DNA of 64,000 nucleotides from Ensifer aridi (GCF_002078505.1 NZ_LUAV01000011.1:114078-178077), one strand, 5' to 3'. Counted from the first letter of the stretch, positions 8,641 to 18,042 are shown. A program made the numbers and translations. The notes: generated by a model not told the origin, from the letters alone.

Positions 8641-9156
8641 TCAGCCGCGCTCGCCCTCGACGTCTGGCTTGCGCACCGCCTCCAGAACCGTCGTATGATC
8701 GCGCCGAAAGATGCGGCCGATCCGCGACAATGAGAGATCGCCGCGGTTTTCGTAGACTGCGCGCATGCAGGCATGTCTCGGCTTTACCAGCCGGCGTTCG
8801 CGCCGCACGCTGATGACATCCTCCCAACTCACCCCCGGGAAATCCGTGAGCACGGCGGCAACGATCTCCTCGACCGTCGGCCGGTCGCCCTCGCTGTAGT
8901 CGTCCGGAACATCTGCGCTCCGGCCGGAAAGCAGTGCCTGCGCCTGCGCCAAGAGCCGCGCCTCGGCATCGGCAAGGTCGACCTCCAACGCGGCGATCCG
9001 CCGGGCCTTCGCCGCGTTGTCTGAAGCAAGTTCGGACAGTTGCCTTTCGAGCTGCTCGACCGGGCCGGATCGGCCGACCGCCCTAGCGGCGCGGGTGAGC
9101 CGCTCCCGCACGGCACAATAGTGCCGCTTCTGTCTCGCCAGTTCCGAATGCTCCAT
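8641..9156 (-). CDS. DnaA domain IV-like DNA-binding protein
   Basis: The start at 9156 has AAGGAG 8 bases upstream. The 171 residues divide into a charged N-terminus, a probable coiled coil (about 33-75), a linker, and a C-terminal domain (about 95-165) that matches the DNA-binding domain IV of the initiator DnaA: VRRERRLVKPRHACMRAVYE, then LSLSRIGRIFRRDHTTVLEA. The RDHTTVLEA signature is the DnaA-box-reading helix. The AAA+ domain is absent, so it cannot initiate like DnaA; it is likely a regulator or prophage replication factor. It is divergent from the S24 repressor gene across a 136-base control region. Confidence 0.8.
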   Translation of the reverse strand: MEHSELARQKRHYCAVRERLTRAARAVGRSGPVEQLERQLSELASDNAAKARRIAALEVDLADAEARLLAQAQALLSGRSADVPDDYSEGDRPTVEEIVAAVLTDFPGVSWEDVISVRRERRLVKPRHACMRAVYENRGDLSLSRIGRIFRRDHTTVLEAVRKPDVEGERG

Positions 9157-9230
9157 CGTCGCTTCTCCTTCCAAGGTCAGAGTCGACCCAGCGCTCCGTG
9201 GCGCCTCATGAATCTTGCACAACCTGAAAT

Positions 9231-9268
9231 GACACTGTATATGTCGCGATGTCAACATGATTTATGTT
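9231..9268. promoter_or_regulatory. Candidate prophage operators
   Basis: Two inverted repeats lie in the divergent space: GACA-N7-TGTC at 9231-9245 and AACAT-GATTT-ATGTT at 9254-9268. A further TGTTG half-site follows before the repressor start. Their place between divergent genes fits repressor operators covering both promoters. Binding is inference. Confidence 0.5.
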
Positions 9269-9292
9269 ACTCGTGTTGCTATGGATCGTGTC

Positions 9293-9982
9293 ATGAGCGA
9301 AAGAGCGGAAAGATTGCGCCAGGCGCGCATTAGGGCGGGCTATCAGTTTGCCTCCGACGCGGCGAATGCCCTTGGCATGGTCGCCTCGACCTATCGCGCC
9401 CACGAAAACGGGCAGAACGAGTTCGAGCATTCAGAGGCCGAGGTCTACGGCCGCAAGTTCAATGTCGATCCATACTGGCTATTGAGCGGCAAGGAACGGC
9501 AGATGGCTGGTGAGGGCGCCGCACCTCCCGGCATCACGGATGCCGGCCCCCCGAACGGCACGATTGTTGACAACCTCATCGGTCAAGGAAAAAAGATCCC
9601 GGTCTTCGGCCAGGCCGTCGGTGGAGTTGATGGTGAATTCATAATGAACGGCGATGTGTTGTACGAAGTCATGGCCCCGCCGATTCTTGCTGAAGTTTCC
9701 GGCGCCTATGCGGTGTCGGTGTCAGGCGATTCCATGTCTCCGCGCTATGAGGACGGCGAGATCTGCTTTGTCGACCCGACCCGCCCTGTCAGACGGGGCG
9801 ACTACGTGATCGCCCAGATACGCCTGGAAGAAGACGGCGCTCCCCTCGCCTACGTCAAGAGGTTCGTGCGCCACAACACTTCCGAACTGGTGCTGGAGCA
9901 GTTCAATCCGCCGAAGGTACTGCGCTTCGACGCGCACACTGTACACTCCGTCCACTACATCGCGCTGGCTGGCAACGCGTAG
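9293..9982 (+). CDS. CI/LexA-type prophage repressor (HTH + S24 peptidase)
   Basis: A 229-residue repressor. The N-terminal HTH (about residues 6-60; LRQARIRAGYQFASDAANAL, then ASTYRAHENG) binds DNA; the C-terminal S24 domain (about 105-225) has catalytic Ser147 in SGDSMSPRYEDGE and Lys189 in YVKRF. In this family DNA damage triggers RecA-stimulated self-cleavage and releases the lytic genes; the likely cut region is the VFGQAVGG stretch near 104-111, which lacks the classic Ala-Gly. Earlier in-frame starts at 9257 and 9281 exist; 9293 fits family length best. The frame is intact although most structural genes are broken. Confidence 0.85.
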   Translation: MSERAERLRQARIRAGYQFASDAANALGMVASTYRAHENGQNEFEHSEAEVYGRKFNVDPYWLLSGKERQMAGEGAAPPGITDAGPPNGTIVDNLIGQGKKIPVFGQAVGGVDGEFIMNGDVLYEVMAPPILAEVSGAYAVSVSGDSMSPRYEDGEICFVDPTRPVRRGDYVIAQIRLEEDGAPLAYVKRFVRHNTSELVLEQFNPPKVLRFDAHTVHSVHYIALAGNA

Positions 9983-10129
9983 CTATACGGGCGTGCCGAC
10001 GCCCTCCCCTTAGCCACGCTAATCCTGCCCCTCGGCAGGCATCCCTCTAAGACGTTGGAGCTTCGATAACACACCCGATGAATACGGACACAACACGAAC
10101 CATGTTGACACCGATTGCATCAGATGTGA

Positions 10130-10152
10130 TGTTGTCTCCAACATAGACAACA
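10130..10152. promoter_or_regulatory. Perfect inverted repeat, candidate repressor site
   Basis: TGTTGTCT (10130-10137) and AGACAACA (10145-10152) form a perfect 8-base inverted repeat with a 7-base spacer. Just upstream an AACA-N7-TGTT repeat occurs in CACAACACGAACCATGTTG. The half-sites share TGTTG with the elements near 9250, so the same repressor may act on the gene starting at 10217. Confidence 0.5.
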
Positions 10153-10216
10153 CGGAAAGCGCGCGGTGCATACTGCAGCAAGAGCTTTTCCGTATTCAGA
10201 GGAGAAGAAGCGCCGC

Positions 10217-10829
10217 ATGTCCGTTCCCCGCATCAAGTCCGATCTCCATGGCCATGTCGATGAACTCTTTTCGGCCGATCTGCTGCAATCGAGCGATGCG
10301 GAAAACCAAGCGGCGCTTAAGAGCTTTCTCTCATCCACCTATTCCAGCCTCGCCTCGCTCTCCTGGCATCTCGGTGCCGATGGAGATGTCCTGCAACGCG
10401 AAGCCCGGCCGGCAGCCGAACTCGTGGACGACGTCTTCTTCACCCTCAACCGTGAGCGCGAATTTTCCGGCGCCGATTGCGAATGCGTGCAGGGCCTTCT
10501 CGGCACGCACAATTCTCGCCAGCAATTCGGAGGTACGTCTGATGCGGGCAGAAACCTACGCCATCGTAAATCTCGCCGCTTTGAATCTCATCGAAGCCGC
10601 CAGTGCCGCCTATTTTGCGACCGAGAAGGAGGCAGCCTCCCGTCACGAGTTTCGCGTCCGTCAAATGCTGCGGAAAATCGCTGCAGCTCTCGGCTACGAG
10701 GTTGCCGAAGTGGGCTGGCAGGAGAGCCAGCCCGAGCGCCCATCGGAAGGAACGTCGCCCGAGGTCGCCTCTTCCTCCGGCCTTAGGCTCGTATCCACCC
10801 GACCAGTCGAATCAAAGATGTCGCTATGA
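10217..10829 (+). pseudogene. Rhizobial hypothetical protein, single-base frameshift
   Basis: The first frame starts at 10217 (MSVPRIKSDLHGHVDELFSA; AGGAG 12 bases upstream) and reads well to DCECVQGLL at about 10500. The coding signal then moves to another frame: ARTILASNSEVRLMRAETYA, then ASRHEFRVRQMLRKIAAALG to the stop at 10827-10829. Removing one G from CTTCTCGGCACGC near 10502 would join the halves into about 203 residues. Alternatively the second half may be made alone from the ATG at 10540, which has GGAGG 8 bases upstream. Function unknown; helical, no membrane segment. Confidence 0.55.
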
Positions 10830-10971
10830 GCCGCCATTGGTCGCCCAATCGCCTTCGATGGAGATCGAGCCAGCGCCGCGCAACTGTTCAAATGACGCGA
10901 GCATTGGGAAGAAACGCCACTTCCGATTTTTAGAAACAGGTTACGGAAAGTCCGTTAAGTGCTTGATTTAA

Positions 10972-11047
<76 letters not shown>

Positions 11048-11249
11048 GCCCGGAACCGCGTCGCTGCGGTCTGGTGGGGCGTATAATGGCCTTCGCCCCA
11101 CTTGTCCAGCACCCTTTGCAAGATTTTTGGGAAAATTTCAGGCCGCCGCAGCGGAGACGTCGGTGGTCGCACGGGAGCGGTGCGCGGCTCGCCGGCGGCG
11201 AGCCTGCGGCGCTGTAGCGCGTCGCCTTCACTCGTCGCGCAACGTGCTT

Positions 11250-12167
11250 CTAAATCGCCAGCTTCCCCTCGGCGACCTTCACAGCGTGCCCGCCGATGCG
11301 GGCGGTGGTGATCTCGCCGTCGGCGATGTCGAGATGCAGGTGTATGAAGGAAGGACGGCCCATCTCCACGCCTTGCTCGATCAGAATGGGATGGTGTCCG
11401 TCCACAAGTTCATCGAAAAGATTGATCGCACCGGAAAGGGCGGCCGCGGCCGAACCGGTCGCCGGGTCCTCGACGAGGCCCATCTCGGGGGCAAACATAC
11501 GGGCATGGAAGCGGGCCATGTGGTTGATACCGCCGCGGCAGTAGAGGTAAGCGGCTGCCAGCCGGCCTTCGGCGAGCGGTGTCAGTTGTTCCCAGCGTTG
11601 CGGGTCGAATTCCACCGAAGCGGCGGCGTTGACATCGTGCAGAGGCACCATCACGAAAGGAACGCCGGCACTCCAGAAGGAGGTCACGTGGTTTTCGAAA
11701 CCAATCTGCGTCGTCTTGAGGCTCAGCGCATCGGCTATCGCCTGCCTGTCGAAATGCGCGTGGAGTCTGTTCGGCTTGCGTGGCAGGTCGAATTCGGCAA
11801 AGGTCGCCTTGCCCGGCTTCAGCCGCACCGCGGCGCGCACCGGTCCGATCTTTTCCTCCAGAACCTGCATGAGGTCGAGCGCTCTGGCGGACTCGCCATA
11901 ACGCGCTTCCGCGATCGCGACCGCCGCTCCGACCGTGGGGTGTCCGGCAAAGGGAAGCTCGTGCACCGGCGTGAATATTCTCAGCCGCGCCGAATGGGCA
12001 GCACTCCCGGGCCGCAGGATGAAAACCGTCTCGGAGAGGTTGAACTCCCGCGCAACCGCCTGCATCGTTTCGTCGCCGAGGCCGTCTGCCTCGAACACCA
12101 CAGCAAGAGGATTGCCCCCTAGACGGCTCTCGGTGAAGACGTCGTAGATCGCGTAGTGTAGTGCCAT
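11250..12167 (-). CDS. PhzF family isomerase/epimerase
   Basis: A 305-residue PhzF-fold protein. The N-terminal half has the DVFT start (YAIYDVFTESRLGGNPLAVV), the general acid Glu near residue 46 (FNLSETVF) and the GHPTVGAA loop; the C-terminal half has EDPATGSAAAAL. PhzF in phenazine synthesis isomerises a dihydro-anthranilate; most bacterial paralogues without phz neighbours have unknown substrates. No phz genes are here. GGGGAG is 4 bases from the ATG. It is the first chromosomal gene beyond the tRNA. Confidence 0.9.
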   Translation of the reverse strand: MALHYAIYDVFTESRLGGNPLAVVFEADGLGDETMQAVAREFNLSETVFILRPGSAAHSARLRIFTPVHELPFAGHPTVGAAVAIAEARYGESARALDLMQVLEEKIGPVRAAVRLKPGKATFAEFDLPRKPNRLHAHFDRQAIADALSLKTTQIGFENHVTSFWSAGVPFVMVPLHDVNAAASVEFDPQRWEQLTPLAEGRLAAAYLYCRGGINHMARFHARMFAPEMGLVEDPATGSAAAALSGAINLFDELVDGHHPILIEQGVEMGRPSFIHLHLDIADGEITTARIGGHAVKVAEGKLAI

Positions 12168-12768
12168 GCATCTCCCCTTACTGGTCCGGATCGTCGTGAT
12201 TTCCGGTGGTTTCCGGATTCGCGACGGTCAATCCTTGTGCGAGCGGAGACGCCCGCACCCCTCCTCCTGCGCACCTCCCATGCCCCCGAAGTCCTGGATC
12301 CATTCTCCGCAATGGAGAGGCGCATTCGACGCAGGCAGCGCCTGCCGAGAAACCTGCGGCCGGCGGACACCTCACCGTAGAACTTGCAACGCGAACGTCC
12401 CGGCGGCAAGACCAAAAGCCGCGCACGGATGCCAGCGGTCTACAGAGGCGGAGCCGAGCCGTACCCCACCGTGGGAAAGACTCTCAATTATCCTTCGAGA
12501 GAAAGGCAGATACTCGAGCGAGACACTGGTGCCCGCGTGGTTGCCCTCTACAGCGCCGCGCCGTTTTATCAGACGCGCGAAGGTCGCTGTAGGCCTTCAG
12601 TTGCTGCACGTCTATCTCCTTGACCGAACGGGCCGACCTCAATGGCCTTCCCCGGCACAGCGAGAAGCGCTATGGCATAGCCGCAAGACGCGGCGCGATT
12701 CCAGAGCGAAGGCAAACCCTCACGGCGGGCCGCGCAGGGTGAAGGGCGGAGCCCGAGAGTGCAACAGC
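12168..12768. other. Intergenic, RIME fragment only
   Basis: About 600 bases between two divergent genes. It should hold both promoters. Apart from a RIME fragment at 12548-12613 I see no gene; open frames on both strands lack ribosome sites and motifs. Confidence 0.6.
12548..12613. repeat. Partial RIME element
   Basis: The left module (CTACAGCGCCGCGCCGTTTT, then GGTCGCTGTAG) and the CAGTTGCTGCA junction are present, but the palindromic right module seen at 3721 and 58340 is missing. It lies upstream of the MFS gene. Confidence 0.8.
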
Positions 12769-13974
12769 ATGACGGCTGAGACGAATTCCGGCCTTTCGCG
12801 CCGCCGTATCCCCGCTGGAATCTGGGCCTTGGGCTTCGTTTCCATGTTCATGGACATCTCATCCGAGATGATCCACGCGCTGCTGCCCATCTACATGGTC
12901 ACGGCGCTCGGGACGTCGACGCTCGCCGTCGGCATCATCGAGGGCGTTGCAGAAGCGACGGCCTCGATCACCAAGGTCTTTTCCGGTGCGCTCAGTGACT
13001 GGTTGGGCAAGCGCAAGGTCCTGGCAGTCCTTGGATATGGCCTCGCGGCGCTTACCAAGCCGATCTTCCCGCTTGCTGCTTCCCTCGAATGGCTGATCGC
13101 GGCCCGTTTCATCGACCGCGTAGGGAAAGGCATTCGCGGCGCGCCGCGAGACGCGCTCGTCGCCGACATCGCCCCGCCGCATCTGCGCGGTGCGAGCTTC
13201 GGTCTGCGGCAGTCACTCGACACGGTCGGCGCCTTCCTCGGCCCGTTGCTCGCAATCGCCTTGATGTGGCTGACGGCAGACCATTTTCAGGCGGTGTTCG
13301 GGTTCGCGGTCATTCCGGCCTTCCTGTCCGTCGGCGTCCTCCTCGTCGCCGTCAAGGAACCCGAGCGGCCGGCAGAGTTACGCCGGGTGCGCATGCCGCT
13401 GCGCCGCGATGAACTCAGGCAACTCGGATCGGCCTATTGGTGGGTGGTTGCCATCGCCGCGGTCTTCACGCTCGCCCGTTTCAGCGAGGCCTTCCTCATC
13501 CTGCGCGCCCAGTCGATCGGCCTGCCCTTGGCTGTGGTTCCGGTCGTGCTCGTGATCATGAGCCTCGCCTACTCGCTTTCCGCCTATCCGGCGGGCGCCC
13601 TGTCCGATCGCGTTGATCGTTTGACGCTGCTCGTGGTCGGCCTTGTCCTCCTGGTTCTTGCCGATCTCGCCCTCGCCTTCGCAACCGGCGTCCTCGCGCT
13701 CGGCCTCGGCGTGGCACTGTGGGGCCTGCATATGGGCTTCACCCAGGGGCTTTTGGCGACGCTCGTGGCCGACACCGCTCCCACGGAACTGCGCGGAACC
13801 GCCTTCGGGATGTTCAACCTCGTCTCCGGCTTCGCCCTGCTCCTTGCGAGCGTCCTCGCCGGGGCTCTCTGGGACATTGCCGGGGCAAAGGCGACCTTCC
13901 TCGCCGGCGCCTGCTTTACCACACTCACCATCGTCGGACTGATGTTGATCCGTTCCCAGATCAAGAAGTCATGA
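12769..13974 (+). CDS. MFS transporter
   Basis: A 401-residue major facilitator with about 12 membrane helices. The A-motif-like loop between helices 2 and 3 reads GALSDWLGKRK, and a second pair of charged loops occurs at DRVGKGIRGAPRDA, typical of a drug or unknown-solute proton antiporter branch. The C-terminal half has GALSDRVDR at the equivalent place. The start at 12769 gives family-like length and a short cytoplasmic N-terminus. Substrate cannot be read from sequence. It ends near the convergent Nudix gene. Confidence 0.85.
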   Translation: MTAETNSGLSRRRIPAGIWALGFVSMFMDISSEMIHALLPIYMVTALGTSTLAVGIIEGVAEATASITKVFSGALSDWLGKRKVLAVLGYGLAALTKPIFPLAASLEWLIAARFIDRVGKGIRGAPRDALVADIAPPHLRGASFGLRQSLDTVGAFLGPLLAIALMWLTADHFQAVFGFAVIPAFLSVGVLLVAVKEPERPAELRRVRMPLRRDELRQLGSAYWWVVAIAAVFTLARFSEAFLILRAQSIGLPLAVVPVVLVIMSLAYSLSAYPAGALSDRVDRLTLLVVGLVLLVLADLALAFATGVLALGLGVALWGLHMGFTQGLLATLVADTAPTELRGTAFGMFNLVSGFALLLASVLAGALWDIAGAKATFLAGACFTTLTIVGLMLIRSQIKKS

Positions 13975-14057
13975 ACAAATCCGATCCGTGTAGTCGGCCC
14001 GGACGCAGCAAGGCGACTGGGTGAGCGCGACGCTGTGCCATGGCGACAGAAACCGGT

Positions 14058-14795
14058 TCAGCCGGAATCCCGTGCAAAAAGCCATTCCAGAATCGGCGGG
14101 ATGAAAGCAGGATAATTGTGCGCAGCCGGGTCCGGCGAACGGATCGCCACCGCTTCATCGATCTCCGGATGCGGATCCGCGGCAACATGCGCTGCCACCT
14201 GCGCAATGATGTCGTCGGCCTTGGCCGCTAATCGGAAGACGCGGAAAACGACTATGGTGCCGTCCATATGGATGGCATGCCAACCCGGTTCTGCGCTCGC
14301 CTCGGAAAGCGCAATTCCCGTCTCCTCCTTGACCTCGCGCGCAATGTTGCGGGCGACGTCGCAGCGCCCATCGATGATATCCTCGGGCTCCAGCGAACCA
14401 CCGGGACTGTAGACACGTCCGGCATTGGCGGTATGAGAACCCATACGAATCGCGATCACGGCGCCGTCCGAAGAAAGCAGCATCGGCATACCGAAGATGT
14501 GGCACGCGCCCGGTGCTCGCGTCTTCCGCCACCAGAGGAAAGTCGAATAGGGCACGATATGGGCGCGCGCGACGATGCGCCCGTCAGCGATGCGGATCGA
14601 CCGTTGCAGTACCATCCTGCCATCGAAGAGGTGCGGGTTCGCCGCAATTTCTCTCTGCCAGCTTGCTCGAGCACGCTCCACCTCCGCCAGATGAAACGGG
14701 TGCGGCCCGGGCGCGACCTCTATGTGGATCTCCGACACAGGAAAAATCGTGCCTTCGGCGGGCCATTGCGACCGGTTGCTTTCGAGTTGGGTCAT
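14058..14795 (-). CDS. Nudix hydrolase
   Basis: A 245-residue protein with the Nudix box: GGSLEPED, an insert, then AREVKEETGIAL, supplying the REVxEE metal-binding core. Nudix enzymes cleave nucleoside diphosphates linked to another moiety; the long N-terminal part (about 100 residues) is not diagnostic and the substrate is unknown. The ATG lies 3 bases after the stop of the upstream EEP phosphohydrolase gene, so the two are translated from one mRNA and likely act together on a nucleotide or phosphoester product. Confidence 0.85.
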   Translation of the reverse strand: MTQLESNRSQWPAEGTIFPVSEIHIEVAPGPHPFHLAEVERARASWQREIAANPHLFDGRMVLQRSIRIADGRIVARAHIVPYSTFLWWRKTRAPGACHIFGMPMLLSSDGAVIAIRMGSHTANAGRVYSPGGSLEPEDIIDGRCDVARNIAREVKEETGIALSEASAEPGWHAIHMDGTIVVFRVFRLAAKADDIIAQVAAHVAADPHPEIDEAVAIRSPDPAAHNYPAFIPPILEWLFARDSG

Positions 14796-14798
14796 GGG

Positions 14799-15905
14799 TC
14801 AGATATCCAGTGTCATAACAACCGGGCAGTGATCGGAGGCCTTCGGACGATCCCAGCCGGTGCGCGGATAACGCTCGACCTCCTGGCTCGCGGGGAAGAT
14901 GGTGCGATAGGGCTGGCCGGCGCGGATGATCTCGGGCACCTGGGCCGCATTGCGGCGGGCGAGCGCAGGCGACAGCCAGATATAGTCGAGTTGGCAGAGA
15001 TGCCGCTCTTCCGGTCCCCGGCTGTGGAAAAGCGTCCAGCGGTCGAGGACCGGACGCCTCAGCATCGGGTTTTCCACGAAGCCGTCATGGCTCAGGATCT
15101 CGAGCGCGCTCATCGCCTCCTCGCGCGGAACGAACTCATAGCCGTTGCGTCGGTCCCCGAGAATATCCACCTTTTCCTGGTAATCGTTCATGTCGCCACA
15201 GATGGCAAACATCTTGTCCGCCGTATGGCCGCGGCCGAAGCGGCTATCGATGATGTGGCGCACCGCCTTCGCCTCGGCGATGCGCAGGGCCATTGTCGCC
15301 TGACGGCCGTCAAGCCCTTCGCGCGCCGGCCCCATCGACTTGAAGTGAACGACATAGAGGGTGAGCGGCCGGCCGCCGATCTTCAGGTCCACTTCCAGGC
15401 AGTCGCGCTTGAAGATGCGGTCGCCGGGCCGGTTGGTCGCCGCCAGGTCGTCGTTGAACAGGTCGAGATCGTTATAGGTGAGCGCCGCATGGCTCTTTAC
15501 TTCCAGGCACTCGATCTTCTGCCCGTCGCGGGTCTCCTCCCGCGTCAGCACGGCGACGTCGATGCCGCGGGTGTCGTTGCCCTCGATCAGGTATTTCTGG
15601 CGGTAGCCGTTACCGACCATGCGGAAGAGATAACCGTACTCGAAGGCCTGCAGCGCCGCCATGCTGTCGGCCTCCTGCAGGCAGAGGATATCGGCATCGC
15701 AATCGGCGATCGCCAGCGCCGACATCTGCCGCGTGTCGTCCGTATGCGCAATGGTGCGCGCTTCCTCGAGCCGCTGATATTCCGCCTCGCTTCTGACGTC
15801 GAAGAGCCTCAGCACCCGATCCTGCTTGAGCTGGTTGCGAAAACCGGAAAAATCGAAACGGCTCAGGAGATTTTCGATGTTGAAGGTGGCAAGGCGAAGC
15901 GACAT
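14799..15905 (-). CDS. Endonuclease/exonuclease/phosphatase family protein
   Basis: The start at 15905 puts the family hallmark at the N-terminus (MSLRLATFNIENLLSRFDF: the LATFNIEN metal site). Further hallmarks are DILCLQEAD (metal Glu), YVVHFKS, ICGDMNDYQ and the terminal SDHCPVV (catalytic Asp-His). The 368-residue length suits the EEP superfamily of metal-dependent phosphodiesterases. No signal peptide is visible. Substrate unknown. First gene of a two-gene operon with the Nudix hydrolase. Confidence 0.9.
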   Translation of the reverse strand: MSLRLATFNIENLLSRFDFSGFRNQLKQDRVLRLFDVRSEAEYQRLEEARTIAHTDDTRQMSALAIADCDADILCLQEADSMAALQAFEYGYLFRMVGNGYRQKYLIEGNDTRGIDVAVLTREETRDGQKIECLEVKSHAALTYNDLDLFNDDLAATNRPGDRIFKRDCLEVDLKIGGRPLTLYVVHFKSMGPAREGLDGRQATMALRIAEAKAVRHIIDSRFGRGHTADKMFAICGDMNDYQEKVDILGDRRNGYEFVPREEAMSALEILSHDGFVENPMLRRPVLDRWTLFHSRGPEERHLCQLDYIWLSPALARRNAAQVPEIIRAGQPYRTIFPASQEVERYPRTGWDRPKASDHCPVVMTLDI

Positions 15906-16165
15906 CAGACAATTCCACATTGAAATGCCGCGGAGATTAGAGCGGGACGAGGAAGAGTGTAAAGCGATCTGCCTTATGGCAGTGCTGACGCGCAGAGAAA
16001 AATGCCGCGGGGCTTTTCGTCCGTGACCGCCCCGCATCCGGACTCGCGGCTATCTCCTCCCCAAGCCGGGGCGAAGGGAGATCGCAGCGCCATCCCCTTT
16101 CTTTTTTTCACCGGCGAGCCCTCTCCCCGCACGGGAAGAGGGCTGAAGTGAGTGGCTATAGAGAG

Positions 16166-16270
16166 CTACTGCATGTCTCCTTAAATCGACCTCGATTTAA
16201 GGACAAAGACATGCAGCAACTCAAAGTGCTACAGCGACCTTGCGCGTCTGAGAAGACCCGCGCTGCGCTG
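16166..16270. repeat. RIME intergenic mosaic element
   Basis: The copy opens CTACTGCATGTCTCCTTAAA, has the palindrome around TCGACCTCGATTTAAGG, then CAACTCAAAGTGCTACAGCG and the GCGCGTCTGAGAAGAC hairpin. It abuts the stop codon of the gene at 16272-16715 and would form the 3' hairpin of that transcript. Confidence 0.9.
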
Positions 16271-16271
16271 C

Positions 16272-16715
16272 CTATCTTCTCACCGCGATCACCTGCCCGC
16301 GGCTGAAATAGGACAGTTGCACGCGCCCGGACTGATTCCCGCCGATGACGCGCGCGGTCGATTTCGACAGCTCCGAAAGGATGCCGACATGATAGCCTCG
16401 GCCGGCCCTGACGACGATGACATCCCCCGGGCGCGCATAGGCGAGCTTGACCGGGGCACCGAACCTCAGCCACGACCGCGCGATTCCGTAGCTTTGCGGT
16501 GGCTGGCGCCCGACCTTTCGAGCGACCATGCCCATGAAATGGCCGCACCAGGGTGTGCGCGCCGGATTGATGCCGAGAGCGGCGCGAAGGCGCCTGTTAT
16601 GCTTTACCTCGTGAAGCCCCGTAAATTGCTTGGCCTGCGCCAGCATGCCTGCCGACGCGGTATTGGGCGAAGTGAACGCGACAAGTGCCGCTGCCAGAAA
16701 CGCTGCAACCTTCAT
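16272..16715 (-). CDS. Secreted CHAP-like (TIGR02594-type) protein
   Basis: With the start at 16715 (AAGGAG 9 bases upstream) the protein has a signal peptide (MKVAAFLAAALVAFTSPNTA) and a domain with TPWCGHFMGMVARKVGRQPP and PGDVIVVRAGRGYHVGI. The WC and YHVGI blocks are the Cys and His of a papain-like NlpC/CHAP fold, as in amidases that cut peptidoglycan peptides. The 147-residue single-domain form occurs widely in rhizobia and prophages. Cell wall remodelling in the periplasm is likely but untested. Confidence 0.75.
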   Translation of the reverse strand: MKVAAFLAAALVAFTSPNTASAGMLAQAKQFTGLHEVKHNRRLRAALGINPARTPWCGHFMGMVARKVGRQPPQSYGIARSWLRFGAPVKLAYARPGDVIVVRAGRGYHVGILSELSKSTARVIGGNQSGRVQLSYFSRGQVIAVRR

Positions 16716-17466
16716 GAGTTGGGTCTCCTTGATGCGCACGCCGGCCTCATGCCGGCTCTGCGCCCGCCTCTTCGTCTCCGTCCATTGCGCGCAATTCGCC
16801 CTTCCGCAGTGCGCGGTTTTTGCGCGCACTGAGCCGCCCGCGCTCAGGAGAATATTCTGAGCGCGGCTGAAAATGCCATGGAATCAAAGGGCTAGAGCGT
16901 CCTTGAATCTTGGCGCCCGTGCTCTTGCGGTCCGCTCCTTTCTTAGGTCACAGACTGCTTCGGGCACCCGCCTTCGTTTAAACACACGAAAGACTCTCTA
17001 GCACTTTGAGGCTGCACGTCACCGACCGCCGAAGATCGAAATGGATCCTCGGCTCGATGCCGCAGCCGGCATGCGAACGGCGATGGCCGTACCCCCAACC
17101 TGATGGCGTTCGCTATGCGAGACCTGGAATTCCCCTGCCAACCGGTGGATAGCGACGAGACTTTGCCGGCGAGGTGGAGCGAAATTGTGGCAAAGCCCGC
17201 ATTTCGTGCGCAAGGCAGCGCTTGCATGCGTCGATGTGTCGGTATTGATCGCAAAAAAGCGGGCTTTTGACGGTCCACAACGCTATCGAGCGGGCTTTCA
17301 ACCAACCCAGTGAAATTGCTGATGATGGGAGCGAGCGCCGCTTCTTCGCCCTATCCCGCCTTCCTGAGTGTGCCCCAGATCGTAGCCAATCTAAGGTAAA
17401 ACATGCAGCAATCGCGCCCTTTGCGCGTCTGATAAGACGCGCGGCGCGGTAAGAGCGGTCACGCCG
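16716..17466. other. Intergenic with RIME fragments, no gene recognised
   Basis: About 750 bases. It contains a RIME fragment at 17402-17450 and a shorter piece around 16996-17018 (CTAGCACTTTGAGGCTGCA). A minus-strand frame at 17019-17213 looks non-coding. The right end is downstream of the gfa gene. Confidence 0.55.
17402..17450. repeat. Partial RIME element
   Basis: CATGCAGCAATCGCGCCCTT followed by the GCGCGTCTGATAAGACGCGC hairpin. The middle CTCAAAGTGCTACAG part is deleted. It lies just downstream of the gfa stop. Confidence 0.75.
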
Positions 17467-18042
17467 TCACGACTTCAGCGCGCCGCTCCTCCTCGCCGTC
17501 CAGGTGGCGATGATGTCCATCAGCTCGGGCGACAGGCAGTCGTAAGGTTCAAGGCCAAGCTGCCTCAGGTGGTTGCGGACGGAGTTCATCCTTGAGGGAT
17601 CGACCCCTCCCTCGATGATCGACGAGACGAAGGCGGCAAAGGTGGGTTCGGGCCAACCGCTCTCTTCGAACCTTTCCGGGTGGATGAAATCGAGTCCCTG
17701 GAAGGCATGTTCACGCTCGACAGGCCCATACATGTGCACGCCGCATTCCTTGCAGCGGTGGCGCCGGATCAAGGCTGTCGGGTCCACGACCTCGAGCTTG
17801 TCCCCGTTTTCGAGCACGCTGACGTTCTCATGCGGTGTGACCGCCACGATCGAAAAGGTAGCACCCTCCGGCTTCCAGCACTTGCTGCAGCCGCAGGCGT
17901 GATCGTGAGCGATGCCGCCGGCAATGCGGATCCGGACCGCTCTATCTGCGCAGGCGCAGACCAGCGTCCCTCCCCTGAAGGCAGGACTGCCCCTGGTGAC
18001 ACCGTTGTCGAGTTTCGGATGCAGTGGGACGGGGGTTTCCAT
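17467..18042 (-). CDS. gfa: S-(hydroxymethyl)glutathione synthase
   Basis: This 191-residue protein matches the glutathione-dependent formaldehyde-activating enzyme, which speeds condensation of formaldehyde with glutathione as the first step of formaldehyde detoxification and C1 oxidation. Cysteine clusters supply two zinc sites: CACADR, CGCSKC and RCKECGVHM. The C-terminal part ([18 protein letters not shown]) and the length agree with true Gfa rather than the short GFA-fold gene at 3284. GGGAGGAG lies 3 bases before the start at 18042. No formaldehyde dehydrogenase gene is adjacent. Confidence 0.9.
   Translation of the reverse strand: METPVPLHPKLDNGVTRGSPAFRGGTLVCACADRAVRIRIAGGIAHDHACGCSKCWKPEGATFSIVAVTPHENVSVLENGDKLEVVDPTALIRRHRCKECGVHMYGPVEREHAFQGLDFIHPERFEESGWPEPTFAAFVSSIIEGGVDPSRMNSVRNHLRQLGLEPYDCLSPELMDIIATWTARRSGALKS

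Noticed and set aside
14268..15923. Plus-strand open frame of 551 codons
   Set aside because: It is antisense to the Nudix and EEP genes, both of which have clear catalytic motifs. Long antisense frames are common at this GC content.
16943..17305. Minus-strand frame between the CHAP-like and gfa genes
   Set aside because: Composition is non-coding and it overlaps a RIME fragment; no motif.
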